Positions 42,400 through 50,297 of a stretch of DNA of 64,000 nt are shown here, one piece after another; the stretch's first letter is position 1; the number at the start of each line of letters is the position of its first letter. Origin of the DNA: Haloarcula marismortui ATCC 43049 (GTDB taxonomy: Archaea > Halobacteriota > Halobacteria > Halobacteriales > Haloarculaceae); NCBI RefSeq assembly GCF_000011085.1, contig NC_006396.1:248001-312000 (forward strand). The letters are read 5' to 3'. The position numbers and the translations under genes were made by a program. The notes under the pieces were generated by a model. That model had not been told where the DNA came from. It made no database searches and saw only the letters and a list, made by a program, of their open reading frames with translations.

Positions 42400-42702
42400 T
42401 CAATCCAGCCGCTCAGAGTCGATGCTGACCCCCGGCGGCGTCACAATCAGGAACCCGCGGAAGTGCATCAGTTCGCCGCCGGCCTCGCGGACCGGTCGGG
42501 CGAACCCGGCTGCAAGCTCGTTCAGGTCGCCCTCGACGTTGAGGACCAGTACCGACCCGTTCTCGATGGTGTCGATCCACTGGTCGGGCGATTCCGATCC
42601 GTCAAGGACGCCGAGCACGACGCGATTGCTACCGGCCCCATCACGGTCCTCATCCATCTGGTCCTCCACGGCCTGTAGGTCCAGCCCCTCGAAATCACTC
42701 AT
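42400..42702 (-). CDS. Conserved haloarchaeal protein, 100 aa
   Basis: A 100-residue soluble protein from MSDFEGLDLQAVEDQMDEDRDGAGSNRVVLGVLDGSESPDQWIDTIENGSVLVLNVEGDLNELAAGFARPVREAGGELMHFRGFLIVTPPGV. An alternating strand-helix-strand pattern with VVLGVLDGS and VLVLNVEGD strands is visible. The longer reading (to 42729) crosses the probable promoter region. No catalytic motif is seen. It sits alone between the zinc-ribbon gene and leuA. Confidence 0.65.
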   Translation of the reverse strand: MSDFEGLDLQAVEDQMDEDRDGAGSNRVVLGVLDGSESPDQWIDTIENGSVLVLNVEGDLNELAAGFARPVREAGGELMHFRGFLIVTPPGVSIDSERLD

Positions 42703-42820
42703 AGCCACATACATGGGCGGATAGAGCAAAAATCCTCCCCACCTGTCTGACGCGCGGCAGTCGCACTAGCCGCGGTCGTACCTGTGTGACGTGTGTACGC
42801 ATCACCGCCTTATGGACAGG

Positions 42821-42828
42821 TATAAATA
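42821..42828 (+). promoter_or_regulatory. Box A (TATA) for leuA
   Basis: TATAAATA abuts the GTG at 42829 and is centred about 30 nt before the ATG at 42855. Transcription should therefore begin near 42847-42855, downstream of that GTG, which bears on the true leuA start. Confidence 0.65.
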
Positions 42829-44073
42829 GTGGAAGCATCCAGTTACGGGTGCTTATGTCCAACAACGAGGGCACGTCGGAATCTCCGGCGGATCGAGTTC
42901 TTCCAGGGCACACTGGATTCCACGTCTGAGATAACAGACGCACGGATTTTCGACACCACGCTGCGCGATGGTGAGCAGTCACCACGCACGTCGTTCAACT
43001 ACGAGGACAAACGCGAGATAGCCGCGCTGCTCGACGAGATGGGCACCCACGTCATCGAGGCCGGGTTCCCCGTCAATTCCGACGCGGAGTTCGAGGCAGT
43101 ACGCGACATCGCTGAGTCCACGCAAGTGACGACCTGCGGACTGGCGCGTGTGGTCGAGAAAGACATCGAGGCGGCTCTGGATTCCGGTGTGGACATGGTC
43201 CACACCTTCGTCTCGACGTCGGACGTACAGTTGCAGGATTCCATGCACGCGACCCGTCAGGAGGCACTCGACACTGCCGTCGACTGTGTCGAGATGATCA
43301 AAGATGCGGGCGTCGAATGCATGTTCTCGCCGATGGACGCGACTCGGACTGACGAGGACTTCCTCGTCGAAGTCATCGAGGCCACGTCCGCGGCGGGGGC
43401 GGACTGGATCAACATTCCGGACACGTGTGGGGTCGCCACGCCGCGGCGGTTCTACGACCTCATCGAGATCGTCGACGACTGCACCGACGCCTACATCGAC
43501 GTGCACACGCACGACGACTTCGGACTGGCGTCGGCCAACGCCATCTCCGGCTTTGAGGCCGGAGCCAGTCAGGCGCAGGTGTCGGTCAACGGGATCGGCG
43601 AACGCGCCGGCAACGCGGCCTACGAAGAGGTCGTGATGGCGCTGGAGTCGCTCTACGATGTCGACACCGGAATCGACACCACCCGCATCACAGAGCTGTC
43701 GCGGATCGTCGAGGAGAAATCCGACATCGGGGTGCCGGCGAACAAGCCTGTCGTCGGGCGTAACGCCTTCTCCCACGAGAGCGGTATCCACGCTGCCGGT
43801 GTCATCGAGAACTCCGACACGTTCGAGCCGGGTGTCATGACTCCCGAGATGGTCGGGGCCACACGCGAGCTCGTGCTCGGCAAGCACACCGGAGCCCACT
43901 CGGTTCGGGAACGGCTCGTCGACGCCGGATACGACCCGAGCGAGGCGGAGGTCCGCGAAGTGACTCGCCGCGTCAAGGAGTACGGCGCGGAAGAGCAGGT
44001 CACCATGTCGGTGCTTGAACGGTTCGCCGAGGAGATCGGCGTGACCGAGGAGAGCGAGGAGGTCCGGGCGTAG
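42829..44073 (+). CDS. leuA: 2-isopropylmalate/(R)-citramalate synthase LeuA-type
   Basis: An alpha-isopropylmalate/citramalate synthase with DARIFDTTLRDGEQSPRTSFNYEDKREIA, VIEAGFPVNSDAEFE, DVHTHDDFGLASANAI and NGIGERAGNAAYEEVVMAL. At about 400 residues it lacks the C-terminal leucine-sensing domain (about 120 residues) of full-length LeuA, so feedback inhibition is not expected by that route. It could make either 2-isopropylmalate or citramalate. The in-frame start is a GTG in the promoter; the well-placed ATG at 42855 is in another frame, so the 5' end probably carries an indel. Confidence 0.85.
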   Translation: MEASSYGCLCPTTRARRNLRRIEFFQGTLDSTSEITDARIFDTTLRDGEQSPRTSFNYEDKREIAALLDEMGTHVIEAGFPVNSDAEFEAVRDIAESTQVTTCGLARVVEKDIEAALDSGVDMVHTFVSTSDVQLQDSMHATRQEALDTAVDCVEMIKDAGVECMFSPMDATRTDEDFLVEVIEATSAAGADWINIPDTCGVATPRRFYDLIEIVDDCTDAYIDVHTHDDFGLASANAISGFEAGASQAQVSVNGIGERAGNAAYEEVVMALESLYDVDTGIDTTRITELSRIVEEKSDIGVPANKPVVGRNAFSHESGIHAAGVIENSDTFEPGVMTPEMVGATRELVLGKHTGAHSVRERLVDAGYDPSEAEVREVTRRVKEYGAEEQVTMSVLERFAEEIGVTEESEEVRA

Positions 44074-44168
44074 GCCAATGACCTCGCTTCCGGCTGTCAC
44101 TACGAGTGAGCAGCCACCGGTGAGTACCCGGTTTCGAGCGGTTGCCCGCCAACAGCTATCACAGAACG

Positions 44169-44176
44169 TTTATTAT
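44169..44176 (+). promoter_or_regulatory. Box A (TATA) for the ilvB leader
   Basis: TTTATTAT is centred about 27-30 nt upstream of the GTG/ATG (44199/44202) that opens the leader ORF, the spacing for a leaderless transcript. It predicts a transcript starting at or beside that codon and a leader of about 220 nt before ilvB. Confidence 0.6.
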
Positions 44177-44201
44177 TCGGGACGAACTGCATTCGGATGT
44201 G

Positions 44202-44288
44202 ATGACCGCGGCTGCTGGACGTCAGGTTCGAACCCCCACCAGCACCGCGACCGCTATTCTCGGCGTGCGTATTGTAGGGGCACTATAG
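44202..44288 (+). CDS. Candidate ilvB leader peptide, 28 aa
   Basis: A short ORF in the 345-nt gap between leuA and ilvB. It starts at ATG 44202 (a GTG lies one codon earlier) and encodes 28 residues. The C-terminal end reads ATAILGVRIVGAL: Ile, Leu, Val, Ile, Val and Leu fill six of the last ten positions, while only one such residue occurs in the first eighteen. Its TAG (44286-44288) lies in the loop and first stem base of a GC hairpin. The start is at leaderless distance from box A (44169-44176). It resembles the regulatory leader peptides of bacterial ilv operons; the function is inferred. Confidence 0.55.
   Translation: MTAAAGRQVRTPTSTATAILGVRIVGAL
44213..44244 (+). promoter_or_regulatory. 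Leader hairpin TGCTGG/CCAGCA with inner GGTTCGAACC
   Basis: TGCTGG (44213-44218) pairs with CCAGCA (44239-44244) and encloses the self-complementary GGTTCGAACC (44225-44234). It lies inside the first half of the leader ORF and could pause RNA polymerase or compete with the downstream hairpin. CCCCCAC (44233-44239) can also pair imperfectly with GTAGGGG (44274-44280). Confidence 0.35.
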
Positions 44289-44307
44289 CCCCTCTCTTTA
44301 CCTTTTC
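44276..44307 (+). terminator. Candidate attenuator hairpin before ilvB
   Basis: AGGGGC (44276-44281), loop ACTATA, GCCCCT (44288-44293) form a 6-bp GC-rich stem, followed by the pyrimidine-rich CTCTTTACCTTTTC (44294-44307). The leader peptide's stop codon falls in the loop. A ribosome on the last Ile/Val/Leu codons would cover the 5' arm. Archaeal termination usually depends on T-rich tracts, which are present but interrupted. Confidence 0.5.
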
Positions 44308-44316
44308 ACCCCCGGC

Positions 44317-44328
44317 CGAATCGATTCG
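44317..44328 (+). promoter_or_regulatory. 12-bp palindrome in the ilvB leader
   Basis: CGAATCGATTCG is its own reverse complement. It lies between the attenuator hairpin and ilvB. It may bind a dimeric regulator such as an Lrp-type protein or form RNA structure; chance is possible. Confidence 0.3.
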
Positions 44329-44404
44329 TCATACCACCACAGAGTCATCAGTCATGCACGCAGCACACACATCACCGCGGTATCGACCCCGAACACGAAC
44401 AGAC

Positions 44405-44410
44405 GGAGGG
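44405..44410 (+). promoter_or_regulatory. Shine-Dalgarno of ilvB
   Basis: GGAGGG lies 8-9 nt before the ilvB ATG at 44419. Most genes in this window look leaderless, so a strong ribosome site here agrees with a long leader upstream of ilvB. Confidence 0.7.
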
Positions 44411-44418
44411 ATGACACG

Positions 44419-46176
44419 ATGAGCGAGCGCGCATCCGTCCCCAAGGAAGAGGAAGAAACAGAACCAGAAACCGAACAGGAGCCGGTCACAACGGGCGCGC
44501 AGTCGGTTATTCGCGCGCTCGAAAACGCCGAGACCGATTACGTCTTCGGCGTTCAGGGCGGTGCAATCATGCCCGTCTACGACGCGCTGTACGACTCCGA
44601 TATCAACCACGTCACGATGGCCCACGAACAGGGGGCCTCACACGCGGCGGACGCGTACGGCGTCGTCACCGGCGACCCCGGCGTCTGTTTCGCCACGTCC
44701 GGCCCCGGGGCGACGAACCTCGTGACCGGCATCGCCGACGCCAACATGGACTCGGACCCGGTCATCGCGCTGACCGGCCAGGTCCCGACGGAATTCGTCG
44801 GCAACGATGCGTTCCAGGAGACGGACACGGTGGGCATCACCCAGCCGATCACGAAGGAGAGCTACTTCGCTGCCGACTCAGACACTGTCGGCGACGATGT
44901 CAGCGAAGCGTTCGCGCTCGCTGACGCCGGCCGGCAGGGACCGACGCTGGTCGACCTGCCGAAGGACGTGACTCAGGGCGAAACCGAGGTTGAACCCGGC
45001 TCCCCCGAGACGCCGGAGACCTACGAGGTGCCGGAGGAGGCCGACGACGAAAACGTCCAGGAGGCCGCAGAAGCTCTAGCCGAAGCCGACCGCCCGGTCA
45101 TCCTCTCGGGTGGCGGCGTCATCAAGGCAGACGCATCGAGTGCGCTCCGTGAGTTCGCAAAGGAGTACGAGATTCCGGTCATCACGACGATGCCCGGCAT
45201 CGGCTCCTTCCCCGAGGACCACGAACTCTCGCTTGAGTGGGCCGGGATGCACGGCACCGGCTACGCCAACATGGCGATTAGCAACACCGACTGCATGCTG
45301 GCCATCGGGACGCGCTTCGACGACCGCCTGACCGGCGGCGTCGACTCTTTTGCCCCCGACGCGGAGGTCATCCACGTCGACATCGACCCGGCCGAAATCA
45401 GCAAGAACGTCTACGCTGACTACCCACTCATCGGAGACGCCCGGAACGTGCTCCGGCAGCTGTTCGACGCGATGCCGCGTGCGCCGGACGCCGACGAGTG
45501 GCGCGACCAGTGCCAGACCTGGAAAGATGAGTACCCGATGGACTACGACACGCCCGACGACGAGCCGCTGAAGCCGCAGTACGTCGTCGAGCAGTTCTCG
45601 GAGATGACGCCGGACGACACTATCGTCTGTACCGGCGTCGGCCAGCACCAGATGTGGGCCTCCCAGTTCTGGGAGTACACCGAGCCCCGGACGTGGGTGT
45701 CGTCCCACGGTCTCGGGACGATGGGGTACGGCGTGCCAGCCGCCATCGGTGCCAAACTCGCCGCGCCGGACCAGGAGGTCGTCTGCTTCGACGGCGACGG
45801 CTCGTTCCTGATGACCGTGCAGGGCCTGTCGGTCGCGGTGCGTGAGCAACTCGATATCACCTACGTCGTCCTGAACAACGAGGCGGTCGGGATGGTCCGC
45901 CAGTGGCAGGACGGCTTCTACGAGGGCCGCCGGATGGCCTCCGAGTACCCGTGGATCCCACAGTTCGACAAGCTCGCCGAGGCCTTCGGCGCACGCGGGT
46001 TCACGCTCGAATCCTACGACAATGTCGAGGAGACGATACAGGAAGCACGCGACTACGACGGGCCGAGCGTCATCGACGCTCACATCGACCCCGGGGAGAA
46101 CGTCTTCCCGATGGTCCCAAGCGGCGGTGACAACGGCCAGTTCGCGCTCAACGAAGACCATCTGGACATGATCTAA
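44419..46176 (+). CDS. ilvB: Acetolactate synthase large subunit IlvB
   Basis: A 585-residue ThDP enzyme making acetolactate and acetohydroxybutyrate, first common step of Val/Leu/Ile synthesis. After an acidic 25-residue tail: DYVFGVQGGAIMPVYDALYD, MAHEQGASHAADAYG (catalytic Glu), SGPGATNLVTGIADAN, the FAD region, and the ThDP-Mg motif VVCFDGDGSFLMTVQGLSVAVREQLDITYVVLNNEAVG. It opens the ilvB-ilvN-ilvC-orf-leuC-leuD operon, with intergenic distances of 2 nt or overlaps throughout. Regulation by the leader peptide/hairpin upstream is proposed. Confidence 0.96.
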   Translation: MSERASVPKEEEETEPETEQEPVTTGAQSVIRALENAETDYVFGVQGGAIMPVYDALYDSDINHVTMAHEQGASHAADAYGVVTGDPGVCFATSGPGATNLVTGIADANMDSDPVIALTGQVPTEFVGNDAFQETDTVGITQPITKESYFAADSDTVGDDVSEAFALADAGRQGPTLVDLPKDVTQGETEVEPGSPETPETYEVPEEADDENVQEAAEALAEADRPVILSGGGVIKADASSALREFAKEYEIPVITTMPGIGSFPEDHELSLEWAGMHGTGYANMAISNTDCMLAIGTRFDDRLTGGVDSFAPDAEVIHVDIDPAEISKNVYADYPLIGDARNVLRQLFDAMPRAPDADEWRDQCQTWKDEYPMDYDTPDDEPLKPQYVVEQFSEMTPDDTIVCTGVGQHQMWASQFWEYTEPRTWVSSHGLGTMGYGVPAAIGAKLAAPDQEVVCFDGDGSFLMTVQGLSVAVREQLDITYVVLNNEAVGMVRQWQDGFYEGRRMASEYPWIPQFDKLAEAFGARGFTLESYDNVEETIQEARDYDGPSVIDAHIDPGENVFPMVPSGGDNGQFALNEDHLDMI

Positions 46177-46178
46177 CA

Positions 46179-46778
46179 ATGACTGGAGGAATGCCAGGCC
46201 CCGCGCCGGACGAACGGATGCGCCCGAAGGGCCGACGCAACACGCAGGGAATCCGCGTCGACCCCGAGGCCGAAGTGACACACGAACCGCGACAGGCGGT
46301 GCTGTCCGCGCTGGTCAAACACCGGCCGGGCGTGCTGTCGGAAGTGTCAGCGCTGTTCAGCCGACGGCAGTTCAACATCGAAAGCCTGACCGTCGGGCCG
46401 ACAGTCGACGACGACACAGCCCGGATGACGATCCTCATTGAGGAGCCGGAACCGGGGATCGACCAGGCGAAAAAGCAACTGCAGAAGCTCGTGCCAGTCA
46501 TTTCGGTCAGGGAACTCGAAGGCGAGGCCGTCCGCCGGGAACTCGCGCTGGTGAAAGTCAGCGGCGAGAAGCCCGACGATGTCAATGCGGTCGCCGATAT
46601 GTATAACGGGCAGGCAGTCGACGCGTCGACCGACTCGGTCACCGTCGAGATTACGGGTAGCAAGCAGAAGATCGACGCCGCCATCGAGGCGTTCAAGCAG
46701 TTCGATGTGCAGGAAATTGTGCGAACCGGGGCCGCCGCACTGGAACGCGGCCCGAAAACATTAGAGAAAGATGTCTGA
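46179..46778 (+). CDS. ilvN: Acetolactate synthase small (regulatory) subunit IlvN
   Basis: A 199-residue subunit with an N-terminal ACT domain ([51 protein letters not shown]) that binds valine and activates IlvB. A C-terminal ALS-SS domain follows ([71 protein letters not shown]). A 25-residue basic N-terminal extension precedes the ACT domain. The ATG lies 2 nt after the ilvB stop; its end overlaps ilvC by 8 nt. Confidence 0.95.
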   Translation: MTGGMPGPAPDERMRPKGRRNTQGIRVDPEAEVTHEPRQAVLSALVKHRPGVLSEVSALFSRRQFNIESLTVGPTVDDDTARMTILIEEPEPGIDQAKKQLQKLVPVISVRELEGEAVRRELALVKVSGEKPDDVNAVADMYNGQAVDASTDSVTVEITGSKQKIDAAIEAFKQFDVQEIVRTGAAALERGPKTLEKDV

Positions 46779-47802
46779 CGAACTTACCACAACAGTCTAT
46801 TACGACGAGGACGCTGACGTATCGACAATCAACGATGAGACCGTAGCCGTGCTGGGTTACGGGTCGCAGGGCCACGCCCACGCGCTGAACCTTCACGAGT
46901 CCGGCGTCGACGTAATCGTCGGCCTCCGACAGGACTCTTCGTCGTGGGCTGACGCCGAGGACGCGGGCCTCCGTGTCGAGACGCCCGACGTGGCCGCCGG
47001 CGAGGCGGACCGCGTCGTGATGCTCGTCCCGGACACGATTCAGCCGGCCGTCTACGAGGCCATCGAGGACGAACTGGACGCCGGCGACACGCTCCAGTTC
47101 GCACACGGCTTCAATATCCACTACGGCCAGATTGAACCGCCGGAAGACGTCGACGTGACGATGGTCGCGCCCAAATCGCCCGGCCACCTCGTCCGCCGGA
47201 CCTACGAACGCGGCGAGGGGACGCCGGGTCTCATCGCGGTGTATCAGGACGCGACCGGCAACGCCAAGCAGGAGTCGCTGGCCTACGCGAAGGGCATCGG
47301 CTGTACCCGCGCTGGCGTCATCGAGACCTCCTTCCAGGAAGAGGTCGAGACGGACCTCTTCGGCGAGCAGGCCGTCCTCTGTGGCGGCGTCACCGAGATG
47401 GTCAAGGCCGGCTTCGAGACGCTGGTCGACGCCGGCTACGCGCCGGAGATGGCCTACTTCGAGTGCCTGAACGAACTCAAGCTCATTGTCGATCTGATGT
47501 ACGAGGGCGGCCACATGGGCATGTGGAACTCCGTCTCCGACACGGCCGAGTACGGCGGCTTGACCCGCGGTGAGGAGGTCATCGACCGTGAGGGCATGGA
47601 GAAAATTCTCGAAGAGGTCCAGAACGGCGAGTTCGCTCGCGAGTGGATCAACGAGAATCAGGCCAACCGACCCGCCTACAAGCAGTATCGCGACGCCGAA
47701 CAGAACCACCAGATCGAAGCCGTCGGCGAGAACCTGCGCGAACTGTTCGCGTGGGGTGAGGACGCCGACGCAGAGACGACAGAAGCCCCAGCAGATGACT
47801 AA
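46771..47802 (+). CDS. ilvC: Ketol-acid reductoisomerase IlvC
   Basis: A 343-residue class I enzyme: [30 protein letters not shown] (NADPH fold), [53 protein letters not shown], and the knotted domain with [56 protein letters not shown] (Mg ligands Asp and Glu). It converts acetolactate to dihydroxyisovalerate, the substrate of IlvD. It overlaps ilvN by 8 nt and the next small gene by 8 nt, so it is translationally coupled on both sides. Confidence 0.96.
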   Translation: MSDELTTTVYYDEDADVSTINDETVAVLGYGSQGHAHALNLHESGVDVIVGLRQDSSSWADAEDAGLRVETPDVAAGEADRVVMLVPDTIQPAVYEAIEDELDAGDTLQFAHGFNIHYGQIEPPEDVDVTMVAPKSPGHLVRRTYERGEGTPGLIAVYQDATGNAKQESLAYAKGIGCTRAGVIETSFQEEVETDLFGEQAVLCGGVTEMVKAGFETLVDAGYAPEMAYFECLNELKLIVDLMYEGGHMGMWNSVSDTAEYGGLTRGEEVIDREGMEKILEEVQNGEFAREWINENQANRPAYKQYRDAEQNHQIEAVGENLRELFAWGEDADAETTEAPADD

Positions 47803-48064
47803 CGAACGCACGGATCCAACGGACGGCGAACAGAGCGAATCGCGCACAACGATGGGAAGCATCCAGCACACCCACCCTGAAACCAACGGAACCTTCGGCG
47901 CGGTGTTCCGCCGCGGCCCGGTCGTGGCCGCTGACGGCGGCGAACGCGACGCGGAGGAGGAGGAGACTGACGAGACGATGGAGGACATCGACCACGAAGC
48001 ACCCGACGAGGGTGTCACCCGCGCGTACGAACGCGGAACTGAAGGACGGGACGAGACAGTATGA
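47795..48064 (+). CDS. Small acidic protein between ilvC and leuC
   Basis: An 89-residue, highly acidic protein ([27 protein letters not shown]... [48 protein letters not shown]). It overlaps ilvC by 8 nt and leuC by 4 nt (ATGA), so it is certainly translated in the operon. A short ordered centre ([19 protein letters not shown]) is flanked by disordered acidic parts. I know no function; it could stabilise or link the adjacent enzymes, or regulate them. Placement, not sequence, is the evidence. Confidence 0.7.
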   Translation: MTNERTDPTDGEQSESRTTMGSIQHTHPETNGTFGAVFRRGPVVAADGGERDAEEEETDETMEDIDHEAPDEGVTRAYERGTEGRDETV

Positions 48065-49482
48065 GTCAGGGAACGCTGTACGACAAGGTATGGGACCAGC
48101 ACAAAGTCACGACCCTGCCGAACGGCCAAGACCAGCTGTTCGTCGGGCTGCACCTCATTCACGAGGTCACCAGCCCGCAGGCTTTCGGCATGATCAAAGA
48201 GCGTGGTCTTGAGGTCGCACGCCCGGACCTGACCCACGCGACGGTCGACCACATCGTCCCGACCGCCAATCAGGACCGGCCCTACAGCGACGACGCGGCC
48301 GAGACGATGATGGCCGAACTTGAGGAGAACGTCCGCGACGCCGGTATCCAGTTCTCTGACCCAACGACGGGCGACCAGGGTATCGTCCATGTCATCGGCC
48401 CGGAGCAGGGCATCACCCAGCCCGGCAAGACCATCGTCTGTGGTGACAGCCACACCTCGACCCACGGCGCGTTCGGCGCGCTCGCGTTCGGTATCGGGAC
48501 GAGCCAGATCCGCGACGTACTGGCCACCCAGACCATCGCGATGGAGAAACAGAAGGTCCGCAAAATTGAGGTCACCGGCGAACTCGACGAGGGCGTCGAG
48601 GCAAAGGACATCATCCTCGAAATTATCCGCCGGCTCGGGACCGAGGGCGGCGTCGGCTACGTGTACGAGTACGCCGGCGAGACAATCGAGAACCTCGACA
48701 TGGAAGGTCGGATGTCCATCTGTAATATGTCCATCGAGGGCGGCGCTCGCGCGGGCTATGTCAACCCCGACGAGACCACCTACGAGTGGCTCGAAGAGAC
48801 GGACTACTTCCAGGAACACCCCGAGAAATTCGAGGAACTCAAGCCCTACTGGGAGTCCATCCGCTCCGACGAGGACGCCGAGTACGACGACGTCGTCGAA
48901 ATCGACGCGGGCGAACTGGACCCTGTCGTCACGTGGGGAACCACACCCGGCCAGGGCATCGGTATCGACGACCCGATTCCGGAGCCCGAGGATCTGGCCG
49001 ACGACAAGGTCGACACCGCCCGCCGCGCCCAGAAGCACATGCGCGTCGAGCCCGGCGAGACGATGGAAGGGTACGACATCGACGTTGCCTTCCTTGGCTC
49101 CTGTACCAACGCTCGGCTGCCTGATCTCCGCCGCGCGGCCCGCATCGTCAAGGGCCGTGAGGTCGCCGACGACGTGCGAGCGTTCGTCGTCCCCGGTAGC
49201 CAGCGCGTCCAGCGCGCCGCCGAGGAAGAAGGCCTGAAAGACATCTTCGAGGAAGCCGGCTTCGAGTGGCGCAACGCCGGCTGTTCGATGTGTCTGGGCA
49301 TGAACGAGGACCAGCTGGAAGGCGACGAGGCCTGTGCCTCCTCCTCGAACCGGAACTTCGTCGGCCGGCAGGGCAGCAAGGACGGCCGGACCGTCCTGAT
49401 GAACCCGCGGATGGTGGCTGCTGCGGCCATCACCGGCGAAGTGTCTGACGTGCGCGACCTGAAGGAGGTGACCCTGGCATGA
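48061..49482 (+). CDS. leuC: 3-isopropylmalate dehydratase large subunit LeuC
   Basis: A 473-residue aconitase-family subunit. The motifs [53 protein letters not shown], and the cluster ligands [13 protein letters not shown] and [14 protein letters not shown] (three Cys for the [4Fe-4S] cluster) are all present. With LeuD it isomerises 2-isopropylmalate (and possibly citramalate). It overlaps the upstream small gene and leuD by 4 nt each. Confidence 0.95.
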   Translation: MSQGTLYDKVWDQHKVTTLPNGQDQLFVGLHLIHEVTSPQAFGMIKERGLEVARPDLTHATVDHIVPTANQDRPYSDDAAETMMAELEENVRDAGIQFSDPTTGDQGIVHVIGPEQGITQPGKTIVCGDSHTSTHGAFGALAFGIGTSQIRDVLATQTIAMEKQKVRKIEVTGELDEGVEAKDIILEIIRRLGTEGGVGYVYEYAGETIENLDMEGRMSICNMSIEGGARAGYVNPDETTYEWLEETDYFQEHPEKFEELKPYWESIRSDEDAEYDDVVEIDAGELDPVVTWGTTPGQGIGIDDPIPEPEDLADDKVDTARRAQKHMRVEPGETMEGYDIDVAFLGSCTNARLPDLRRAARIVKGREVADDVRAFVVPGSQRVQRAAEEEGLKDIFEEAGFEWRNAGCSMCLGMNEDQLEGDEACASSSNRNFVGRQGSKDGRTVLMNPRMVAAAAITGEVSDVRDLKEVTLA

Positions 49483-50123
49483 GCGACGCGACTGAGGACA
49501 TCCCTGAAGTCGACTATGTCGAGGGGTCTGGCATCCCGATCCACGGGAACGACATCGACACGGACCAGATAATCCCTGCGCGGTTCATGAAGGTCGTCAC
49601 CTTCGACGGGCTGGGCGAGTTCGCCTTCTTCGACCTGCGGTTCGACGACGAGGACAACGAGAAGGACCATCCGTTCAACGAGGAGCGGTTCCAGGACTCG
49701 AACGTGATGGTGGTCAACAACAACTTCGGCTGTGGCTCCTCCCGCGAACACGCGCCCCAGGCCCTGATGCGCTGGGGCATCGACGCCATCATCGGCGAGG
49801 GCTTCGCCGAGATTTTCGCCGGAAACTGTCTGGCGCTCGGCATCCCGACGGTCACCGCCGACCACGAGACGATCAACGCGCTCCAGCAGTGGGTTGATGA
49901 CAACCCCGACGGCGAGATTGAGGTTGACGTGCGAGCGGAGACTGTCACCTACGGCGACAACGAGATCAACGTCAGCGTTGACCGCGCCCAGCGCGAAGCC
50001 CTTGTCGAGGGCAACTGGGACACGACGGCGCTGATGAAGGCTAACAAGAACGCTATCGAGGAGACAGCCTCGCAGTTGCCGTACCTCGATCAGACGCGGT
50101 CGGATATCGAAGCAGACGATTGA
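49479..50123 (+). CDS. leuD: 3-isopropylmalate dehydratase small subunit LeuD
   Basis: A 214-residue swivel-domain subunit: [90 protein letters not shown]. The [13 protein letters not shown] loop carries substrate contacts. It is last in the ilvBNC-orf-leuCD operon and is followed within 3 nt by a strong hairpin (50126-50146). Confidence 0.95.
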   Translation: MSDATEDIPEVDYVEGSGIPIHGNDIDTDQIIPARFMKVVTFDGLGEFAFFDLRFDDEDNEKDHPFNEERFQDSNVMVVNNNFGCGSSREHAPQALMRWGIDAIIGEGFAEIFAGNCLALGIPTVTADHETINALQQWVDDNPDGEIEVDVRAETVTYGDNEINVSVDRAQREALVEGNWDTTALMKANKNAIEETASQLPYLDQTRSDIEADD

Positions 50124-50125
50124 CG

Positions 50126-50149
50126 CGAGGTCACTTTGTGACCTCGGTT
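50126..50149 (+). terminator. Hairpin terminator after leuD
   Basis: CGAGGTCAC-TTT-GTGACCTCG forms a perfect 9-bp stem with a 3-nt loop directly after the leuD stop, followed by GTTT. It marks the likely end of the ilvB-leuD operon, or protects its 3' end. Confidence 0.6.
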
Positions 50150-50297
50150 TGTGCGAACGGCAGAGCCGTGCGCGCAGTGCGCTCCTTTTGAAGCGCCGAT
50201 ATCCAGATCGCGGAGGGCAGCTACTACCGTCGGCCTCTGTCGATTTCTCCCTTGGAGATGGCAAGAACAATAGCTGTGCGGGGCGCGTTCTTCCTGC

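Noticed and set aside
44225..44244. GGTTCGAACC resembling a tRNA T-loop
   Set aside because: The flanking bases do not give a 5-bp T-stem or an acceptor stem and no other tRNA arms are nearby; it is better read as part of a leader hairpin.
44078..44422. A 114-codon open frame filling the whole leuA-ilvB gap
   Set aside because: It begins upstream of a good promoter (44169-44176), is Ser/Arg/Cys-rich with unhaloarchaeal codon use, and its openness looks incidental. Only its last 22 codons are mentioned as a possible coupled uORF.
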